Shown: piece after piece, positions 20,873 to 31,900 of the stretch
Layout: each line of letters starts with the position of its first letter
Numbering within the stretch: the first letter of the stretch is position 1
NCBI GenBank assembly: GCA_030374805.1
Contig: JARGSG010000003.1
Coordinates: forward strand, 186,001 to 250,000
Direction of reading: 5' to 3'
DNA: 64,000 nucleotides
Source of the DNA: Gracilaria gracilis
Lineage: Eukaryota > Rhodophyta > Florideophyceae > Gracilariales > Gracilariaceae
The notes under the pieces: model-generated
Seen by the model: the letters and a program-made list of their open reading frames with translations, nothing else
Databases searched by the model: none
What the model was told of the DNA's origin: nothing
Made by a program: the position numbers and the translations under genes

Positions 20873-22204
20873 ATGGCAGCATTCGACAGCAGCTTCGCAA
20901 TGGCAGGTGCTAATAGCGCGTACGGCAGACCTCCACGAAACGATGTTTTCGACGGCAAACAGCTCAGAAAGGCCGTCGCAAGAAGAACTGTAGATTTCAA
21001 CTCTTCAGCGATGCGTTGGTTTCTGGACCGCGCGTGGCAGAGCGAGCTTGGTGTAGACACCCCTGCAATTCAACCAAACATGGAATCAACTGTCAACCTT
21101 GTCCCACCGGCAGCGGACCAAATGAGTCAGAATCCTGTTACCAGTTCTTGTACAAAGTTTGTTCACAGCAGCATGAACAAACCTGGGTGTGCAATACATG
21201 CATGCAAGTGGACTCCTGAAGGAAAGAGACTCATCACTGGAGCCAAGACAGGGGAGTTCACTTTATGGCAAGGTCTTACTTTCAATTTTGAAACCATTTT
21301 GCAGGCACATGACGCTGAGCTGAGGAACATAATTTGGAGTCATGACGAGAACTGGATGCTTTCTGGAGATCTGAAAGGAACCGTGAAGTACTGGCAGAGT
21401 AACATGAACAATCTTCAAGCTTTTCGAGCACATAATGAAACCATCAGAGATCTCAGCTTCTCTCACACGGATGCAAAGTTCGCGTCGTGCTCAGATGATA
21501 ATACCGTCAAAGTTTGGGACTTTGTTCAAACCCGTGAGGAGCGTGTGCTGGAAGGGCATGGATGGGATGTACGTTGTGTTGACTGGCACCCCAGTTATCC
21601 CATTCTCGCGTCTGGATCTAAGGATTCTAACCTCAAGATTTGGGATGCGAAGACTGGTAAGAATCTCACCACTTTGCATGGACATAAGAAGACTGTTGTG
21701 AAAGTGAAATGGAATGCAAATGGAAATTGGCTTCTTTCTGGGTCACAAGATCAGCTGATCAAGATTTACGATATAAGAATGATGAAAGAGTTTCAAGCAT
21801 TTCGTGGCCATAAACGTGAAGTCACTTCAATGCAATGGCATCCGCAGCATGAGAATTTCTTTGCATCTGGCGCCTATGATGGTGCCATCTACTTCTGGGT
21901 GGTTGGGCAATCTGATCCAGTTGCATCCGTTCCATGTGCTCACCAATCATCTGTTTGGGATTTGGATTGGCATCCCATGGGGCACATTCTAGCTACATCA
22001 TCCAATGATCATGCCACAAAGTTCTGGACTAGACAGCGTCCTGGAGATCAAATGAACGACAAGTACAGCACCTCTACCCAGAACAATGAAGACGGTGAGC
22101 GTGGCAACACTAGAGGCGGGCGGGGTTTGGGAAAACGAAGCCGACAGGGCTTTGGACAAAACGACCACGGTTCTCGGGATCGTTCTAGTGGGAGGTCACG
22201 GTAG
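20873..22204 (+). CDS. WDR33/Pfs2/FY polyadenylation-factor WD40 protein
   Basis: 443 aa, single exon. The N-terminal region before the propeller has the family-typical VDFNSSAMRWFLDR segment, and the start of repeat 1 reads NKPGCAIHACKWTPEGKRLI. Seven WD40 repeats follow (residues about 105-390), with clear LASGSKDSNLKIWD and ASCSDDNTVKVWD blades and HGHKKTVVKVKWNANGNWLL. The family (animal WDR33, yeast Pfs2, plant FY) is a core subunit of the cleavage and polyadenylation factor and, with CPSF30, recognises the poly(A) signal. Length is close to yeast Pfs2; the long tail of animal WDR33 is missing, replaced by a short RG-rich C-terminus (NTRGGRGLGKRS). Ubiquitous nuclear role, well supported. 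Confidence 0.9.
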   Translation: MAAFDSSFAMAGANSAYGRPPRNDVFDGKQLRKAVARRTVDFNSSAMRWFLDRAWQSELGVDTPAIQPNMESTVNLVPPAADQMSQNPVTSSCTKFVHSSMNKPGCAIHACKWTPEGKRLITGAKTGEFTLWQGLTFNFETILQAHDAELRNIIWSHDENWMLSGDLKGTVKYWQSNMNNLQAFRAHNETIRDLSFSHTDAKFASCSDDNTVKVWDFVQTREERVLEGHGWDVRCVDWHPSYPILASGSKDSNLKIWDAKTGKNLTTLHGHKKTVVKVKWNANGNWLLSGSQDQLIKIYDIRMMKEFQAFRGHKREVTSMQWHPQHENFFASGAYDGAIYFWVVGQSDPVASVPCAHQSSVWDLDWHPMGHILATSSNDHATKFWTRQRPGDQMNDKYSTSTQNNEDGERGNTRGGRGLGKRSRQGFGQNDHGSRDRSSGRSR

Positions 22205-22296
22205 GTAGAAGAAGTTTGAAATGGTTAGAATGTTAACCCGCGGTCCTCTCCAGGGAAGAACCTATATCCCATTGAGGATATTCATTTACTCCGCCA

Positions 22297-24582
22297 CTAT
22301 ATACAAGTGATGACGAACACTGGGAAGTGAGGATGCTTCGCAAAGTTGAACGTAACCTTGCGAACCTTCAAACTTTCAGATCTTGAACATGATGCCGAAG
22401 GAGAAGCAAGCAATCGAGAAAGTACAAGAGAATTTTCCACGGCCACTCTAGCAGCTCTCAGAACTTGATCTGTGACAGCGTTCGGGGCGCATCGTTGGGA
22501 TAGTTTTTTCGCGTGCTCAAGTTTGCGACGAGCAGTCAGAAATGAAGCCGCAGCTTCTTTGAGCCTCAGGATCGTAAGATTTGGTTCACTCTCACCGTCT
22601 CTCAATGAGTCCTCTTGCATTTTCAGAAAGGATTGGAAGGACTCGTAATCGGTATGCACAGGTCCGTTCTCAAGATTCAGAAACATCCCGAATCGCTGAT
22701 CATACCACAACTCATTGGTACCGAAGGCTTTTCGGCCGGCTCTTGCTGTCGAGCCGCTATATGAACTACTGTAGTCATACTCTTCACTTGAAGAGAAGGC
22801 CTCTAATGCTGTGAAGAGGGCTTTGCATATCCACCGACATCCCTCGTCGAACAAAAAAAGCGCATATCGTAACGGATGCATCGAAGTGCCCTCAGTCATT
22901 TCTGAGACTAAAGATTTCGTGGAATTTGTTAAAGCCATGAGCACGTAACCAATGTTGAAGTAAACAGCAGAGTATTCGTAGGCTTGGTACAAGTCACACT
23001 CAAAACCAAGCAACCAGTGGTGAACCATTAATCGAGCTGTGATTTCCAAAGACAAATTCTGAACTCGTGACCTATTGTTGCTAAAGCCATCCTCGGCCTT
23101 TTCGTCGTTTCGCGAGACGCCCAATGGTGAAGCTTTCTCGATACTCTGTTCATGCTTCTGTAGCCCATCGTTTATGATTTTCAGGCTCTGAAAAGCACCT
23201 TCCATGCTTCCCCCTTCCACTCCTCCTTCAACACCTTTAGACTCACCGTGTGCAACCGCAAACTTATCCCACCATTTCACCTCATGTACGGTATTGGTTC
23301 TTTGGCGGCCTTGGTTGTGACAGAAATACTTAAACAAGTTGTGTATCCCTCGATGTAACTTCACTCGTTGTTCTGCATTCAGGTTCTCTGCCTTCCAGTC
23401 TGATCCAATATCAGATGATGCCAGTCGAGTGAACTCCCCAAAGTAACGGCCAAACAGTGACGATTTGTGCCCAGGAAGCATCATCCTAGCCATTAGTGAT
23501 CTAGTTAGAGCTTTTGGTCTAAATTCAGAAGCAAAGGATTGTACTGCGTGGATTGCAACATGGAGAGAACAGCGGGGTTCAAAACTCGGGGAAGGAGACC
23601 CTTCTGTCGGAACACAAGGAGCCAGTGCCAACAGACGGACCTTGACAAACGCTTTCAACTCCTTTACGATTTGTTGAAGATAAACCAGTGCGGCTGAAAC
23701 ATCAAATACTGACTGGTTTCGTGGGGGGCTTGACGTTAACAGATGTCGATTGATGGCTTCATCGAAAACGAACTCTAACAAAGGGACATCAATATCATGA
23801 ATGAAGGGACAAACGGTCCATGCCTCTACGAGTTCTTCTAGCTCCATCAAAATGCTCGTACTGCTTTTCCAGAGATCATACCGCCAAAGCCCGCCCAAGT
23901 ACTTGATCATGCGATGAAACTGAACTCGAAATTTGATTCTAAGGGCTAGAGCATTCACTTCATCAGCTTCGACATCAGGAGCAGCCGATACGGTTTCATC
24001 CATATCTCTCCAAATATTGCGGAGGATTTCCTCATCACCGTCATCACATCCGGATCGCAGCGGTCTTATTTGAAAGCCGTGGGTCCAAGTGATAAAGTCC
24101 TCTTCGTCGGCAACTTTCTCAGCCTCAACTATATTGATTACGCTGTCCATGGTAGCAAGTTGTAAGCGCAAAAAAGTAAACAGTTCCAGCTGACGAATTT
24201 CTGTGAGGCGGTGTGCGTAAACGCATGAGAAAACAGTTTGTGGCAAAGTATGAGAGTCTAACCAGCTCATCTCGCATGCCATGAGTTGATCCATGACGTT
24301 AATTATTTGTTTCCGAGTCAGATTACGCGGCAATTGAACTTCTCTCGCATCTCGAACCGCTCCGCAGCCTAAATCCATCTTTGGATCCATTAAACCAATG
24401 GCAGACATAGCAGAACACAAAGTAAAACTGCTTGAATGAACCATTTCTCCAAGTTTAAGTTCATCTTTTGCTTTATGAAAGGACTCGGTAACATCTTTCC
24501 ATTCGTTGTGACGAGGGTGAACTGCGGTGCCGTTGTGCGCAAGTCTCATTACTACGCTCTCTGCAGAGTCACCTGACGCCAT
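22297..24582 (-). CDS. NAA35: N-alpha-acetyltransferase 35, NatC auxiliary subunit (Mak10-like)
   Basis: 761 aa, single exon. The diagnostic Mak10 N-terminal block is clear: LGEMVHSSSFTLCSAMSAIG then LMDPKMDLG (compare MDPKMD in all Mak10 proteins), followed by IINVMDQLMACEMSWLDSHTLPQTVFSC. The rest is helical, with a C-terminal half carrying RLMVHHWLLGFECDLYQAYEY and YFNIGYVLM. NatC (Naa30/Naa35/Naa38) acetylates N-terminal Met followed by a hydrophobic residue; Naa35 is the large scaffold that anchors the complex to the ribosome. It is convergent with the WDR33-like gene (about 90 bp between stops) and divergent from the TFIIB-like gene. Confidence 0.88.
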   Translation of the reverse strand: MASGDSAESVVMRLAHNGTAVHPRHNEWKDVTESFHKAKDELKLGEMVHSSSFTLCSAMSAIGLMDPKMDLGCGAVRDAREVQLPRNLTRKQIINVMDQLMACEMSWLDSHTLPQTVFSCVYAHRLTEIRQLELFTFLRLQLATMDSVINIVEAEKVADEEDFITWTHGFQIRPLRSGCDDGDEEILRNIWRDMDETVSAAPDVEADEVNALALRIKFRVQFHRMIKYLGGLWRYDLWKSSTSILMELEELVEAWTVCPFIHDIDVPLLEFVFDEAINRHLLTSSPPRNQSVFDVSAALVYLQQIVKELKAFVKVRLLALAPCVPTEGSPSPSFEPRCSLHVAIHAVQSFASEFRPKALTRSLMARMMLPGHKSSLFGRYFGEFTRLASSDIGSDWKAENLNAEQRVKLHRGIHNLFKYFCHNQGRQRTNTVHEVKWWDKFAVAHGESKGVEGGVEGGSMEGAFQSLKIINDGLQKHEQSIEKASPLGVSRNDEKAEDGFSNNRSRVQNLSLEITARLMVHHWLLGFECDLYQAYEYSAVYFNIGYVLMALTNSTKSLVSEMTEGTSMHPLRYALFLFDEGCRWICKALFTALEAFSSSEEYDYSSSYSGSTARAGRKAFGTNELWYDQRFGMFLNLENGPVHTDYESFQSFLKMQEDSLRDGESEPNLTILRLKEAAASFLTARRKLEHAKKLSQRCAPNAVTDQVLRAARVAVENSLVLSRLLASPSASCSRSESLKVRKVTFNFAKHPHFPVFVITCI

Positions 24583-25527
24583 GTGTTCAAAAGCTGCTGT
24601 CTCGAGAAAGCCAACTATTCATCGAAGTCTGTTCGGCCAAGCGTGCATGCCTAGTTTGTTGTGGACAAAAGGGAGCCGCGACAAATTTCCGAACTGTGAA
24701 CCAGTCAGTTTTTCTACGATGTTCGACGTATGCCCTTATCTATTATAGAGAAGCGATCCAGTTGCTCCTCACGAAGCCTCGCAGCGCGTTTTTGCAAAAC
24801 CTTGCAGGCGAAATATCCAAGGTCGTCTGATAACTGTTTTCTGCAGCTGCACAAAGATAAGAGAGCTATCTGCACTTTCGTACACATAAACCAGGCATGG
24901 GCATCTGGATAGTATGAACGAACCTTAGTTCGCACCAAGGTAGACCGCTAACCCTTACCTTCGCAGAATTTCGGTGCGATTCCACAGATTGGGCAACAAA
25001 AAACCAAACCGCAAAAATTGTAATTTTCGTAATGCCCACCAAACTTTGAAGTGAAAAAAGAAATGAACCGAAGAGCCTCGTCACGAGGGCAGGAGAAAGT
25101 ATCTATCTAGCGTTCTCCTTGCAGAAACAAACGTGTTCAGTCACCATCATTACCAAGGGGAAAAGCTTACGCGTTGCGTACTTCCGAATTTGCTGCGGGT
25201 CTGGAAAAGGTCAACCACTTGCTCCTGGTGCAGAGGGATATGAAGTTATACCCGTGACTCGCTTGTTCGCACCGGTTCTTGTTTACTGGTCGTTCATTCT
25301 GAATATTGCCGGACCCCAGTATACTGAAGGATTTCGTGAAAGGCGTGTGTCTTTCATATTGTTCAGTTTCGAACGCATTATAGACAGGTGGTGTAACACG
25401 CTGACGCTATCGCATTCCGAAGGAAAACAAAGCACAAAGTAGTTCGTCACGAAACGATCTGGCCGCTCCGCCGGTTTGTTATCTCACGCTGTTAACTTCA
25501 TGCTGAGGCGAAAGCTATTCTTATGAC
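24583..25527. other. Divergent intergenic region, NAA35 / TFIIB-like
   Basis: About 945 bp between two divergent genes, so it should hold both promoters. The segment near 25106-25140 (TAGCGTTCTCCTTGCAGAAA) weakly resembles the hairpin element core. No gene seen. Confidence 0.5.
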
Positions 25528-28224
25528 ATGCTGGGGTCGCGAAAGACTTGCCCAAACTGTCACGATACCAATCTCAGAAGAGTGTAGGTGTTGCATCTTC
25601 CAACCCCTTTTCCATTTTCTCGGATATAGCTGTCGTTTTCTGACAAGAATATGGTCCATTGTTTTTGTTTCGAGAAATACAGACCAGTGAACCGCACCAT
25701 CCAGTGTTCAGGATGCAAACTCATTTTGGAAGAGCGGGCGGTTGGGGATCTGTCCGAAATTCATGTTGTAACCCAGACTGAGGAGGCTCACTTTGTCGTC
25801 CCCCCAGATTCTTTACTGACGAACATCGTTGACGTAAGTTACTTATTGTTCCCTTTACCCTAAACGACAGCCGTCAGGCGACTAATAGAACTTTGAACAT
25901 CAATGCGCTAATATGGCATGAATAAGGATAACCCCAGAGATCCGTACTGCACGCCAGGTTTCATCTCTGTCTTCAGGATGCTTTCTCCGCTTCGAGAACC
26001 ATTGTTTACCACATCTTCGCGAACATACAGCGGTGCACTAGCAGAGATGGAGCGTCTGATAGGCGATGCTTTGTTTGCAGGATATATAGGTTATAACGGC
26101 CGAGCCCCAGGCGGCGTGCCACTGAAAAAGGAAGAAACTGTGGACGGACCTGAAAGGAACAAGTCAGGAGGCGATGCACGACATACCCTAGTTGCTTACT
26201 TCGAGATCGTGGAACTGGCAAGTATTCTTGGTGTAGACAAGGAAACAATCAATCTAGCTGTTCGCATTTTCCGTCATACCGCTAGTAACACAAGTTTGCG
26301 GAATAGGAACGTTGAATGTTTGGCTACTGCTGCCTTTGTCGCTGCAGCGGAACGACGGTGGTTTGAATATGAAGCCTGGATGAGGAAGAATGGTGAGAAG
26401 ACTACCAGTGGACTTGTATCAATTCCTATGAACGGGGGTGAACTTGAGCCTATGTTGGAGGGGAAGAGCAGCCGTGGGGAAGAAAAGCAACACAATGGAA
26501 AGATGGATTACGAAGCCCTTCATGAAGGAGCATCAGACATTATCATGTTGGATGAGAGCATCACGGCTGAAAAGGTGTCCATGGCTCTTGCCTTAGATAA
26601 GGATGATGCATTCGATAAGAATGTATCTCAGAAAGCTGCATGTGCAAGTGCCGTAGATCAAGTGGCACAGGAACGACATGTAGCTATGAAAGAAGAACCC
26701 GTCGAGTCTGCGCCTGTGGAAGGTGCTCTAGGCAAAACTCGTGAAGATTCTAAAGCAGCTGATCCATGGCCAATTCCCCCCAGGCATTTGTCACTTGAAG
26801 AGATCTCAAGTGCTGCAAATCTTGATGTTAACGAAGTAACTCGGTATCTGAAGGTTGTCCGGATAGCGTTAAGAAAGCAACGACCTGAAAGTAGCTCATC
26901 CGTTACCGGTCATATGCCTCTGTTTTGTCGTCGGTTAGATCTGCCAGCCAAAACAGAGAAGCTTGCTATAGGCATTGCCGAGAATGCTATGCGCAACAAT
27001 ATTTGCTCACGACGCAACCCTGTGTCAATCTCTGCAGCTGCTATTTATCTCGCTTGCCAAATGGAAGGAGTTCGGAAGACACAGACTGAAATATGCAGAG
27101 CCACGAATCTAACCGAAGTTACTTTACGCAAGGTACACAAGGAACTAAATCGGGAGCACTCTGCGATCATTCCGGCGTGGTATAAGGCAGAACAAAGCAC
27201 TGGAGATAAGAAATCGTTGTCTGACCGTTCTAGCGGTCAACATCATCAAGAAGAAACGGTTGCGAATCACGAAAACGAAGCCGTCACAGCCAGCAAAAGC
27301 TCTGTCCGAACTACTGATGAACATTTATTGGTTCCAAGCGTTGAGGACCGTCGCGAGCAGAATCTGCCTGTCCCACCGCCGCTGCCACCAGGATTTGGGG
27401 AGCAGTCGTCGAAATCTTCTTATGGAAAAGACCCGGGACCTCCACCTCCGCCTGCTCTCCCACCACGGAAGGAGCAAATCTCTTCGCCCGTTCCTGCAGT
27501 GAACTCCGCTAACCCTTTGATGGCCATGATGTCCAACCCTGCGATGCAAGCATTTGCGAATGCTTTCTCAATGATGCCACAATTGATGATGCCTCCACCG
27601 CCCCCTCCGCTGCCCCCTCCTCAGAGTGTGCAAGCGAAAATTTCGCAGAACAGCCATACTGAGAAGAGTCCATCAGGAGGAAAAGGAAAGCCGTCGTCGC
27701 CGGTGGTGAAGAGTAGAGAATCCTCATCGAATGCAGCTGAGAAAATGAAGGATAAGCTAAACAGCACGAACACATCAAATGATGGACCGCCCGGTATGCC
27801 TATCTCGGAAGGTGTGGGTAAGCAATCAACTGTGGGGAAGCCAACGATGAACGCAAGCGCTCCAAACTCAGCTTCAACACATCCTCAAGACCCCCAGAAC
27901 GTTATGGCCGGAATGCAATCAATGCTAGGAATGATGCAGGCTATGCAAGCGTTCCAGGTGATGCAACAAGACCAGTCTGGGCAAAGAGGCAGAGAAGGAA
28001 GACCTTCCAGTACGAATCCGTGGGCTGCGATGACGTCTTTGATGCAATTACAGAACCCGGAAGTTGGGCGAGTCATGAGACCTGTGACCCAAGAAGCTAC
28101 AGCGGGGAGTCAAAGCACGGCGCCAGACCCTGCAGTGAAAGAACGGAAAGCCTCAATATCTGGTGAACCACAAAAATGTGCTTCATCGAAGGCAAAACCA
28201 GAGTCGAAACCCGATGAATCTTAG
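25528..28224 (+). CDS. TFIIB-family transcription factor with long Pro/Met-rich tail
   Basis: Three exons: 25528-25583, 25683-25833 and 25927-28224 (834 aa). The first two exons assemble a TFIIB zinc ribbon: RKTCPNCHDTNLRR from exon 1 and IQCSGCKLILEERAVGD from exon 2. Exon 3 has two cyclin-like repeats (FEIVELASILGVDKETINLA... and KLAIGIAENAMRNNICSRR... ISAAAIYLACQMEG...TQTEICRATNLTEVTLRKVHKE). The second repeat matches TFIIB/BRF well. A tail of over 300 residues follows, rich in Pro, Ser and Met (MMPPPPPPLPPP; MAGMQSMLGMMQAMQAFQVM). General TFIIB is about 320 aa, so this is a much enlarged paralogue or a lineage form. The donor at 25584 (GTAGGT) and the AAG acceptor at 25926 are less canonical; the frame continuity supports them. 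The first exon would be missed without splicing. Confidence 0.75.
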
Positions 28225-28991
28225 GCATACATGATCACTGACTGCTAACTAACCAACATGGCTACCGTTTCTATAGTCTGCAATCGCCCTAGGGCGTGAC
28301 ATTACCTGTAAATCATTGTACCAGCTTGAACTCAGTACAGCACAACTGAGTTTCCCACGCCTCGTTCGGTGGATCTTCTTCTCAGTTCAGATGCAACCAG
28401 GCTTCTGAGAAGTCTATTGCGCTTCACGAAGCACCGAATCTCCTCCTGTTTAATGATGAGACTTGACTTAGTGTGCCGCATACGTTTCACATGAAGAGAG
28501 CGAGGAATACTTAATGCCCATTCCTCGGCTACCTAATTCTTCTTCTAACGCCACTTCGACATCGATGCCGGGGCCACAGATAAAGTTTGGGAACTGCTTC
28601 TTGAGTATGGTCTACTACTACTACTCCTTATGGCGTAGTAGAGAAGTTCTGATCTCCTCTCTCTTCAACGTTTCTGTTTCAAGAAGCGTTCTCTCCTGAA
28701 AGTTAGCACTTCGTCCATTTCTAATAAGCTCTTGACCCAATACTCGTGAGCTCATACCTCTCTGACTTGGAAATTGGACTCCACCCGTTCCATTCAGATA
28801 CGTGACTTAACTTGCCTCCCGAAGGTTGATGCGTGGTAAATACCATAGATTCATAATGCAGCTCGACCGCGTAATGGGAACTGGTCTCTTGCAATGAAAT
28901 GGTTCCGCATTTCCATATATTCAAGGGTCGTAAGGGGGTTACCGTCCTATCTCGGACTGGCCACGTTGGTTAAGAGGCATTACACGTGAGC
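28225..28991. other. Intergenic region between convergent genes
   Basis: About 770 bp between the stops of the TFIIB-like gene and APC1. Holds an inverted copy of the hairpin element (about 28632-28708). No gene seen. Confidence 0.55.
28632..28708 (-). repeat. Dispersed hairpin element, copy F (inverted)
   Basis: On the minus strand it reads GTGCTAACTTTCAGGAGAGA, ACGCTTCTTGAAACAG, AAACGTTGAAG, the same order as copies A-D. Confidence 0.55.
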
Positions 28992-31900
28992 TCATTGACC
29001 AGAATTCGAAACATCCGGTGAAGGCGTGGATTCTGCTTCCAGAGCATGGATGATGGCTTCAATTGCTGTTTCAGAATGAAGTGAGAAGTCAACATTACTG
29101 AACGCAAGCCATCTTCCGTAGTTTTCACTAGGTGAACGAAGATCTCGAAAATTCGCGCTGAGCTGCGACATGTGCAACACTTGGGGGATACGGTTGAGTC
29201 TAAGAGAATTTGCAAGATCGTAAACTGCATTATAATCCCCGACAGCGTCATCAGATACCATTGGCCACCGTTTTCCTCCCGTAGTTATATAGCCCAACAA
29301 ACTTGATCTTGTTCTTACTGTATCAAGCAACTGTCGGGCTCGCCAAACGATATTGGCAATATGTGAACATTTCAACATTGAACTTGACCCTGAGTCCCGA
29401 GTTTGAACATAGGCATCAGCGAGCACTAAGCCTCCAAGATCTGAAGGTCTAATTTGACGCCGTTCCATCGCTTCCAGTATACGGGCGGCGTCCATGTACA
29501 ACTTCAATGCTTCTGGCTTGTCATGCGAAAGACATTCGAGAAGAAGATCTGCAGATGCCGATGGCTGAAATAATCGAATGCTGTGTTTCGAACAATGTGA
29601 TTGCTCATTGCAGAGATACTTAACAAATGAAAGAACATCAGGGCTTATGCTGAAAGCTTTCAGAAGCTTTTCATCGTTGACAAAGTTGTATCTCTTTCGT
29701 TCCCTTTTTTCGCGATAAGAGCGAGTTGATGATCTTGCCAAAATCCCCTTGCAGCCTCTAGGATCTTCTGTGTATGGAAGATGACCTGTTCGACGTTTGA
29801 CGAACACAACTTGATTCCGTGTCCTGGAATACCACCCCTTATCTCTTAGAGAGGGATTGATTGCGAATACAGATGGGAGATACCGTTCACTCACAATAGC
29901 AACTTCGGAGATTCTTTCTGCGCTTGGTACTATACATGGTGCTTTCAGAACCAACTTTGAATTGTCTTTCAAGCGTATTTCGATATCTAGAGAACAGGGC
30001 TTTCCGGTGTCAACATCTCGTGGTTCAATACACCGAGGCTCTACAGCAAGAACATACAAATGGCGCATAGCTTGTAAGTGATATTTGTTATCGTCAGTAG
30101 CCCGCGGAAAGAAAGGGAATATGGCACACAAGAGACCAGCGATCGCCTTAGTACTTGATCCAAATGTTAAACATCCTCCACCTAAGAAAAGAAACCCAAT
30201 TGCAAGATGCATAGCGAGATGAAATCCATACCGTTCGCTGTTCCCTGATGCATTCATCTTCCGCAACATTCGCAGCAAACGGAAAATTCCGAGATCACCA
30301 CTGCCGGCTCCAACTATTGCAATTGCCAATGATAACGAACAAATACATGTCATCAGAACCCATTCTAGTGTTTCAAAATAGGTCCCTCTCTGTTTCAAAG
30401 CATCCTTGAACGATAGGCATGCCTTCTGTAGAATATCAATTGCTGACGGGTCACAGGTACCAGCGTACTTCAGCGCAATCGCAGTACAAGCCCCTGCAAT
30501 AGCAAAAGCCCTTGCTTGCAAAACCCCTCGAACATCGACTTCGTCATCCCTGTAAAAATCAGCTATGTTCACCTTTCCGAGCACGTTTAGAGGATTCACA
30601 TTTCCATGCCTATCCGTTGCATGCAGTAGCCGGGGCATACACTTCAGAAGCCATTCTTTGGTGGGGCGGATCTCGTCCCACATTATCAGAGATTTAGTCA
30701 ACACGCGCAAAAATACATGGTGGGGTCTTGCTCTGTCAAGGGCATACAAAGTATCGGGCATTTCAATACGAGAAGCCATAAGCCTGTTGTTGGTTTTCAT
30801 ATAAATCAGAGCAAGAGCATGTAAAGCAGCAGGTGAAACAACATCAGTGTTGACAAAGTTGCTTTCTCGAACGCGAGAAGTCTCTGAATCAGCCAGGGAA
30901 GAACCGGTGCGAGAATGTCCTTGACCAGCCAACATATCAGTCTTGGCAGGTTCTGACCCGTCCTTTGGTTTCGATAAACACAGCTTTTCGATCGGACCAC
31001 CATTTGCGTACAATAAGAGTCTCTCTATATACCTCGTATCAGCGGCGGCAAAGGCCGATGATCCGCTTCCGAGACAGATTAGACCAATTGAGATCCCAGC
31101 CGCAAGGGCTAAACCTTCTCTGTCATCCACGGGATCTCCAGGTTTCGGAGAATGTCCTAGTTCGGCAAAAAGGCCCTCCAGAATAATTTGTTCCGGAGAT
31201 CCGCAATGCAATAGACCGAGGCCAAGGATGGCGGCCGTTTGGACGTTAATAGTCACATTGAAATCTGGCACTGCAAAGCCTGGTCTGTTGAAATACTTAA
31301 TATGCAGACACATCATCTTAGTCAATTTCTCATGCATAGAGCCCACATTTCCGGCAGCAAGTCCAAGCATTAAACCGATTGAGGTTAGCTCATGACGAGG
31401 CACGAGATACTGGTAGTAATCAGTTTTCCGAAGGGCAGGCAAGTAGCCGCCTAAACCGAATGCCAGCAGCATTCCCGCATGAGTTGCGTCTCCTGCAGTA
31501 TCAGTTGGCTTGTGTTTGACAATCCATGACCTCGTCAAAATGTTCCCTGTGGCACAATCGTTTTCTTCTTCCGCGGCAACGATGCGGAGGCCGGCGGCTA
31601 CACCATTGTGGAAGTCACTCCATTGTAAACGTTTTGGGTCTAGATGGGACACAGTAACTTTGGCGCCTTTCTGAGCGTATAACTTTCCACTCAAGCATAT
31701 GGGCGGGACTGGAAGAGATTGAGTAGGGTCTGAAGGAACAAAGGTACGAAGTGTAAACGCACCTCTCCCAACAGGGGCCGCTAGCCTCTTGCGGACAAGT
31801 ATTCCAAGCTTGAATCGTTGTTCAGCAACAATGTCAAACTCTCCTGTAGTCTCTTCTTTTGGGATATGTATTGGTGTCATAATTGTGTGGTCTGTTGACC

